Source: Streptomyces sp. HmicA12
GTDB taxonomy: Bacteria; Actinomycetota; Actinomycetes; Streptomycetales; Streptomycetaceae
Direction of reading: 5' to 3'
NCBI RefSeq assembly: GCF_000373565.1
Contig: NZ_KB891842.1
Coordinates: 434,001-498,000, forward strand
DNA: 64,000 nucleotides
In this document: in pieces, positions 59,701 through 64,000 of the stretch
How the letters are laid out: every line of letters begins with the position of its first letter
Numbering within the stretch: the stretch's first letter is position 1
Translations under genes and position numbers: made by a program
The notes under the pieces: model-generated
Database searches by the model: none
What the model saw: the letters and a program-made list of their open reading frames with translations, nothing else
Told to the model about the DNA's origin: nothing

Positions 59701-61221
59701 TTGCTGAAGAGGGCGTTCATGGCGCCGGATCCGGGGCGGATGCGGCTGCGGTTCGCGAGCCGGGCCGTGCTCGGGATCGGGCTCGCCGTCGCGCTGTGCG
59801 GAGCGGTCGGCCACTCGCTGGTGGCGGCCATCACCGGGGGACTGGCCGCACTGCTCGCCCTGTTCACCGTCACGGACGCGACGGTGCGCGGGCAGGCGGT
59901 GACCACGGCGCTGCTCCCGGCCGTCGGACTGCCCGTGCTGGCCCTCGCTGCCGTACTGCACGCCGTGCCCGTCGCCCGTGACCTGGCGTTCCTCGCGGTC
60001 GTGGGAGCGGGCGTGTACGCGCGGCGATGGGGGCCGCGCGGGCACTCGCTCGGCGTGTTCGCGTTCATGATGTTCTTCGCCAGCCAGTTCCTGCACACCG
60101 TGCCCGGCCAACTGCCGGAGCTGTACGCGGCCGTGCTCCTGTCGCTGAGCGCGGCGGCCCTCGTACGGTTCGGCGTGTGGTGCTACGAGCGCAGGCTTCC
60201 GGGACCGGTCCCGGTCGCGGTGCCGACCGGCGGCCGTGGGCTCGCGCGGATCACGACGCGGCAGGCCGTGCAGGCGGCCCTGGGCGCCGGCTTCGCGCTC
60301 GCCGTCGGGCAGGTGCTGTCCGACCAGCGGTGGTACTGGGCCGTGGGCGCCACGTGGTGGGTGTTCGTGGCGACGACGTCGCGCGGCGAGACCGTGGTCC
60401 GGGGCTTTCGGCGGTTCCTCGGGACGGTCCTCGGGATCGTCCTCGGCTTCGCCGTCGCAGTCCCGCTGCACCACGACCCGGTGGCCGCCGCCGTGGTCGT
60501 CGCCCTCAGCGTCTTCGGGATCTTCTACACCGCCCACGTCTCGTACACGTGGATGATGCTCGCCGTGACCGTGATGGCGAGCATGCTGTACGGCCTGCTC
60601 GGCGTGCTCGACCCGGCGCTGCTCGCGCTGCGCGTGAGCGAGACGGCCGTCGGCGCCCTGGGCGCGGTCCTCGCCGTCCTCCTGGTGCTGCCCGTGACCA
60701 CGCACTCCGTGACCGAGGCATGGGTCGAGCGGGCGCTGCGCTGTGTGCACGCGTGCACCGCCGAGGCCGCCGCACGCCTCGCGGGCAGCCCGGACGCCGA
60801 CCCGGCCCCGCGCGTCGCCGAGCTGGAGGCGATCCTCGGCCGGGTACGGCTCTCGCTGGCGCCGCTGGTGCATCCGTTCAGTCCGATGCGCCACCGCAAG
60901 GGGCGCGCGCGGCACGTGCTCGCACTGCTCGACGACTGCGCGCGCGAGGTGCGCGGTCTCGCCTCCGTCGCCGCCGACCCGGAGGCCTCGCACGACGCCC
61001 GGCTCGCCGCCGCCTGCTGGCGCGTGGAGAGCGCGGTCGAGGCGCTGACCGCCCCTGCCCCGTACTCCCGCACGGTCGAGCAGACGCCGCAGGCCGCTGC
61101 CGCCGACCAGCCCGACCAGTCCGAGCAGCCCGTGCTCGTCCACCTGCACGCCCTGGAGCGGGCCCTCGTCGAACTCGCCGTGCCGCTGCGCGGTGCACGG
61201 CGCGCGACCCTGGGCGCGTAA
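59701..61221 (+). CDS. FUSC-family membrane protein
   Basis: 506 residues from TTG at 59701 with GGAAGGG upstream (ATG at 59719 is the alternative). Two clusters of about six hydrophobic helices are separated by a cytoplasmic part. The second cluster begins RITTRQAVQAALGAGFALAV and has WYWAVGATWWVFVATTSRGE, the FUSC-like motif, followed by a helical C-terminal domain (about 340-506). This layout matches FUSC/aromatic-acid exporter-like proteins (AaeB group), which export fusaric acid or hydroxylated aromatics. No periplasmic-adaptor gene is adjacent, as expected in a Gram-positive organism. Confidence 0.82.
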   Translation: MLKRAFMAPDPGRMRLRFASRAVLGIGLAVALCGAVGHSLVAAITGGLAALLALFTVTDATVRGQAVTTALLPAVGLPVLALAAVLHAVPVARDLAFLAVVGAGVYARRWGPRGHSLGVFAFMMFFASQFLHTVPGQLPELYAAVLLSLSAAALVRFGVWCYERRLPGPVPVAVPTGGRGLARITTRQAVQAALGAGFALAVGQVLSDQRWYWAVGATWWVFVATTSRGETVVRGFRRFLGTVLGIVLGFAVAVPLHHDPVAAAVVVALSVFGIFYTAHVSYTWMMLAVTVMASMLYGLLGVLDPALLALRVSETAVGALGAVLAVLLVLPVTTHSVTEAWVERALRCVHACTAEAAARLAGSPDADPAPRVAELEAILGRVRLSLAPLVHPFSPMRHRKGRARHVLALLDDCAREVRGLASVAADPEASHDARLAAACWRVESAVEALTAPAPYSRTVEQTPQAAAADQPDQSEQPVLVHLHALERALVELAVPLRGARRATLGA

Positions 61222-61501
61222 GGCGACACGCGCGCCCTCACGCAGTCCTCCGCGCTCCCCGTACGTGCGTGACCGCCCGCCCATCGGGGCCCACGTGTGG
61301 TTGTCTCGCATCGGCGTGGACAGCCCGGCCCCGAATGAGGCACCTTCCCCGGGCACGTACAGGGTGGATCAGTCCGCCCCGGGGGTACATCCCGCGCCAT
61401 TGGACGCCTGGGGCCCGGACCGCCGAACCGGACGGGCCCCGCCGCCCGGCCGTGCGGGAGCGAGCCGGGTGACGTCGCCATCGAGCCGCTGGGGATGCGC
61501 C

Positions 61502-62797
61502 ATGCCGAGCAACCTGCGCAGGAACGGAACACCGCGGGACGTGGAGGGCTGGCTGGCCGCCGCCCGGGGCACGGACGAGCGGCCCCGGCACGCCCTGTGC
61601 CCGGTGCCCGCCACCGGCGCCCGCAGGCACCCGGCCGCCCCCGCCGTCGACCCCGCCCGCGCCGCGGCCGACTTCGTCCGGCAGCACAACGTCGAGGAAG
61701 GGCTCGGAGACCCGGCCCGCCGCATCGCCGAGGTCGAGGCGGAGATCGCCGCCACCGGCACGTACACCCACACCCCGCGGGAACTCGAGCACGGCGCCCG
61801 CGTCGCCTGGCGCAACGCCAACCGCTGCATAGGCCGCCTGTACTGGCGCTCCCTGCGCGTGCGCGACCTGCGCCACCTCACCGCCGCCGAGGACATCGCG
61901 GCCGCCTGCGCCGACCATCTGCGCGAGGCCGCGCCCGACGGCCGGATCCGCCCGCTCATCACCGTCTTCGCCCCGGACCGGCCGGGCCGGCCAGGACCGC
62001 GCATCTGGAACGAGCAGCTGATCCGCTACGCCGGACACCTCCAGCCCTCCGGACACGTCGTCGGCGACCCGAGCTCCGCCGGCCTCACCGCGTACGCACA
62101 GCGTCTCGGCTGGCGCGGCGGCACGGGCACCTCCTGCACCTCCTTCGACGTGCTGCCCCTGATCGTCCAGGAGGTGCCGCACGTCAGGCCCCGCTGCTTC
62201 GACCTGCCCCCGGACGCGGTCCTCGAAGTCGCCCTGGAACACCCGGAGTTCGCCTGGTGGGCCGCGCTCGGACTGCGCTGGTACGCGGTCCCCGCACTCG
62301 CCAACATGTGCCTGGAGATCGGCGGCGTCTGCTATGGCGCCGCCCCCTTCAACGGCTGGTACATGGGCACGGAGATCGGCGCCCGCAACCTCGCCGACAC
62401 CGACCGCTACAACCTGCTGCCCCACCTCGCCCACCGCCTCGGCCTGGACACCAGCAGCGACCGCTCGCTCTGGAAGGACCGCACGCTCGTCGAACTCAAC
62501 CGCTCGGTCCTGCACTCCTTCGACCGCGCGGGCGTCACCATCACCGACCACCACACCGAGTCCCTCCGCTTCCTCACCCACCTGGAACGCGAGGAGTCCC
62601 GCGGCCGCGCCGTCGGCGCCGACTGGTCGTGGATCGTGCCGCCGATCTCCGGCTCGGCCACGCCCGTCTTCCACCGCACCTACGACGACGTGCGGCACAC
62701 CCCGTCGTACGTGCACCATCACGAGGCCCACGCCCGGGCCCGCGGCGAGGACGCCGTCCCGGCGCGGCAGCGCGCTCCCTGGCGCGATCTGGTCTAG
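61502..62797 (+). CDS. nos: Bacterial nitric oxide synthase oxygenase
   Basis: 431 residues from ATG at 61502. A stand-alone oxygenase domain without a reductase. The heme-thiolate Cys is C109 in ARVAWRNANRCIGR; the pterin/substrate region has FNGWYMGTEIGARNL with the arginine-binding Glu; WWAALGLRWYAVPALANMCL and the C-terminal SWIVPPISGSATPVFHRTY are also conserved. It makes NO and citrulline from arginine with electrons from general flavodoxin/reductase partners. The first 55 residues are a variable Arg/Ala/Pro tail longer than in Bacillus enzymes. No thaxtomin genes are adjacent, so a stress or developmental role is more likely. Confidence 0.95.
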   Translation: MPSNLRRNGTPRDVEGWLAAARGTDERPRHALCPVPATGARRHPAAPAVDPARAAADFVRQHNVEEGLGDPARRIAEVEAEIAATGTYTHTPRELEHGARVAWRNANRCIGRLYWRSLRVRDLRHLTAAEDIAAACADHLREAAPDGRIRPLITVFAPDRPGRPGPRIWNEQLIRYAGHLQPSGHVVGDPSSAGLTAYAQRLGWRGGTGTSCTSFDVLPLIVQEVPHVRPRCFDLPPDAVLEVALEHPEFAWWAALGLRWYAVPALANMCLEIGGVCYGAAPFNGWYMGTEIGARNLADTDRYNLLPHLAHRLGLDTSSDRSLWKDRTLVELNRSVLHSFDRAGVTITDHHTESLRFLTHLEREESRGRAVGADWSWIVPPISGSATPVFHRTYDDVRHTPSYVHHHEAHARARGEDAVPARQRAPWRDLV

Positions 62798-62853
62798 ACC
62801 CACTGCTACCGTCGGCCGCACGGGCACCCGGCCCGTGGCCGAAAGGGGAAGCA

Positions 62854-63894
62854 GTGAGCGGCAGCCAGTCAGGGCGGGCGTACATCGGATCGTTCACGGC
62901 GGCGGGCGGCCGCGGCATCGTGACCGCGCGGCTCGACCCCGAGGACGGTTCCCTCACGCTCCTCGACGCCACCGACGCCCTGCCCGACCCCTCCTACCTC
63001 ACGGTCGCGGGCCCGCTCCTCTACGCGGTGAGCGAGACCCGCGACGGAGCCGTCGCCGCCTTCCGCACGGACACCACCCCGGCCGTCCTCGCCGCGCCGC
63101 CGGTCCCCGTGGACGGTGCGGGCCCCACCCACCTCGCGATCTGGGGCGACCGCGTCCTCACCGCCAACTACGGCTCCGGCAGCGTGAGTTCACTGCCGTT
63201 GCGGGCCGACGGCACCCCGTACCCGGCGGGCCGCGACGTGCTCCGCCACACCGGTTCGGGCCCGCATCCGCAGCGCCAGCAGGCCCCGCACGCCCACCAG
63301 ATCCTGCCGGACCCCAGCGGCCGCTGGGCGGTGAGCGTGGACCTCGGCACGGACTCGGTCCGCGTCTGCGCGCTGTCGGACGAGGGCGGCCTCGTGCTCC
63401 ACCACGAGACGGCCCTGCGCCCCGGTTCGGGCCCCCGCCACCTCGCCTTCCACCCGTCGGGCCGGTACGCGTACGTCCTCAACGAACTCGCCCCCACCCT
63501 CACCGTCTGCCGCTGGGACGCGGTGGAGGGCGCCCTCAGGCCGCTCACGGAACTGCCGGTCCTGCCCGACGGGAGCGCCCGCGGCGACGCGTTCCCCTCC
63601 GAGGTCGTCGTGGCCCCCGACGGACGTTTCCTGTGGACGGCCACCCGCGGCGAGGACGTCGTCACGACGTTCGCCCTCGACGCGACGGGCGAGGCGATCA
63701 CCCTCGTCGGCACCGTCTCCTGCGGCGGCCGCTGGCCCCGAGACCTGGCCATCGATCCCTCGAACCGCTTCCTCTACGCGGCCAACGAACGCTCCGGCGA
63801 CGTGACCTGGTTCGCCGTGGACCAGGAGTCGGGGCTGCCGGTGCGCGGCGGTTCGGTGCGCGTCCCCGCGCCGTCCTGCGTGGTGTTCGGCTAG
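62854..63894 (+). CDS. Lactonase-type seven-blade propeller protein (YbhE/6-phosphogluconolactonase-like)
   Basis: 346 residues from GTG at 62854 with AAAGGGGAAG upstream. Blade-type repeats typical of the PF10282 lactonase family: YIGSFTAAGGRGIVTARLDP, HLAIWGDRVLTANYGSGSVS, PHAHQILPDPSGRWAVSVDL, PRHLAFHPSGRYAYVLNEL and PRDLAIDPSNRFLYAANERS. Family members hydrolyse 6-phosphogluconolactone or related lactones. No signal peptide. It follows nos by 56 bases and could share a transcript. Its stop overlaps the next convergent gene in CTAG. Confidence 0.87.
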   Translation: MSGSQSGRAYIGSFTAAGGRGIVTARLDPEDGSLTLLDATDALPDPSYLTVAGPLLYAVSETRDGAVAAFRTDTTPAVLAAPPVPVDGAGPTHLAIWGDRVLTANYGSGSVSSLPLRADGTPYPAGRDVLRHTGSGPHPQRQQAPHAHQILPDPSGRWAVSVDLGTDSVRVCALSDEGGLVLHHETALRPGSGPRHLAFHPSGRYAYVLNELAPTLTVCRWDAVEGALRPLTELPVLPDGSARGDAFPSEVVVAPDGRFLWTATRGEDVVTTFALDATGEAITLVGTVSCGGRWPRDLAIDPSNRFLYAANERSGDVTWFAVDQESGLPVRGGSVRVPAPSCVVFG

Positions 63895-64000
63895 ACCTTC
63901 CGGCCCGGCGGCAGTGCCACGCCGGCGAGGAAGTTCCTGGCCGTCTGCCACACCTGGGCGGACCAGCCGAGCGCGGCGAGCTGGTCCATGAGGTCCTGTG
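63891..64000 (-). CDS. C-terminal end of a gene running off the window
   Basis: The last 36 codons of a leftward gene, in frame to the right edge. The visible end reads DQLAALGWSAQVWQTARNFL and stops TAG at 63893-63891, sharing CTAG with the stop of the lactonase gene. The helical, Ala/Leu-rich end with PPGRKV may be a methyltransferase tail, but the family cannot be stated. Confidence 0.6.
   Translation of the reverse strand, partial: QDLMDQLAALGWSAQVWQTARNFLAGVALPPGRKV

Noticed and set aside
1..64000. tRNA, rRNA and CRISPR features
   Set aside because: No cloverleaf-type segments with T-loop consensus, no rRNA signatures and no regularly spaced repeats of CRISPR length were seen by eye; a dedicated scan could still find one.

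Overview
The window is chromosomal DNA from a high-GC actinomycete, almost certainly a Streptomyces. Codon third positions are strongly G/C, GTG and TTG starts are common, four-base ATGA/GTGA overlaps are frequent, and family content is typical of the genus: a DUF574 methyltransferase, a SigE-type sigma factor with a membrane partner, ROK, MerR, GntR and TetR regulators, and metE behind a cobalamin riboswitch. I see no rRNA, tRNA, CRISPR array, prophage or intact insertion sequence. Gene density is about 90 percent.

Layout. 1-6.6 kb: a large TPR protein (5' end outside the window), converging on two adjacent DUF4139 coiled-coil proteins. 6.7-16.3 kb: a catabolic locus with a GntR/FCD repressor, an amidohydrolase lacking the usual HxH metal motif, a full Opp/Dpp-type ABC importer and a CodA-like amidohydrolase. 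Three GGTATACC palindromes sit in the divergent promoter region. 16.3-20.0 kb: a second GntR regulator, an operator-like palindrome, an IlvD/Edd-type sugar-acid dehydratase and an AraD1/FAH-like enzyme, which suggests non-phosphorylative pentonate breakdown. 20.2-36.9 kb: small units, including a lipoprotein, an ArsR/MFS pair, a cyclase/TPP-enzyme operon, a MerR regulator divergent from a double alpha/beta-hydrolase fusion, methyltransferases, SnoaL-like and DinB-like proteins, a GlxA-type regulator divergent from an MFS exporter, a DUF899 protein and a class-V PLP enzyme.

37-41.9 kb: an ABCG-like fused ATPase-permease, a ROK regulator, and an ECF-like sigma factor translationally coupled to a membrane-anchored PQQ-propeller protein. 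42-49.4 kb: a vitamin B12 region with three cobalamin riboswitches. One (+) precedes a thioredoxin-like [2Fe-2S] ferredoxin and a FhuF-like [2Fe-2S] protein. One (-) precedes a BtuCDF-type importer. One (-) precedes B12-independent methionine synthase metE. An unusual 15-bp stem with a loop of six GGCTGT repeats lies just before the first riboswitch.

49.4-64 kb: a Nudix hydrolase; a TetR regulator divergent from an NmrA-type reductase; and a sugar-catabolism group of ROK regulator, sugar isomerase/epimerase, Gfo/Idh/MocA dehydrogenase, ThuA-like protein and GH36 alpha-galactosidase. Then come a decayed gene fragment, a small unknown protein, a FUSC membrane protein, a bacterial nitric oxide synthase, a lactonase-type beta-propeller protein and the tail of another gene.

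The two most coherent systems are the B12 region, where uptake, a candidate reductase pair and the B12-sparing enzyme sit under three separate cobalamin aptamers, and the amidohydrolase/ABC locus, whose substrate I cannot name.
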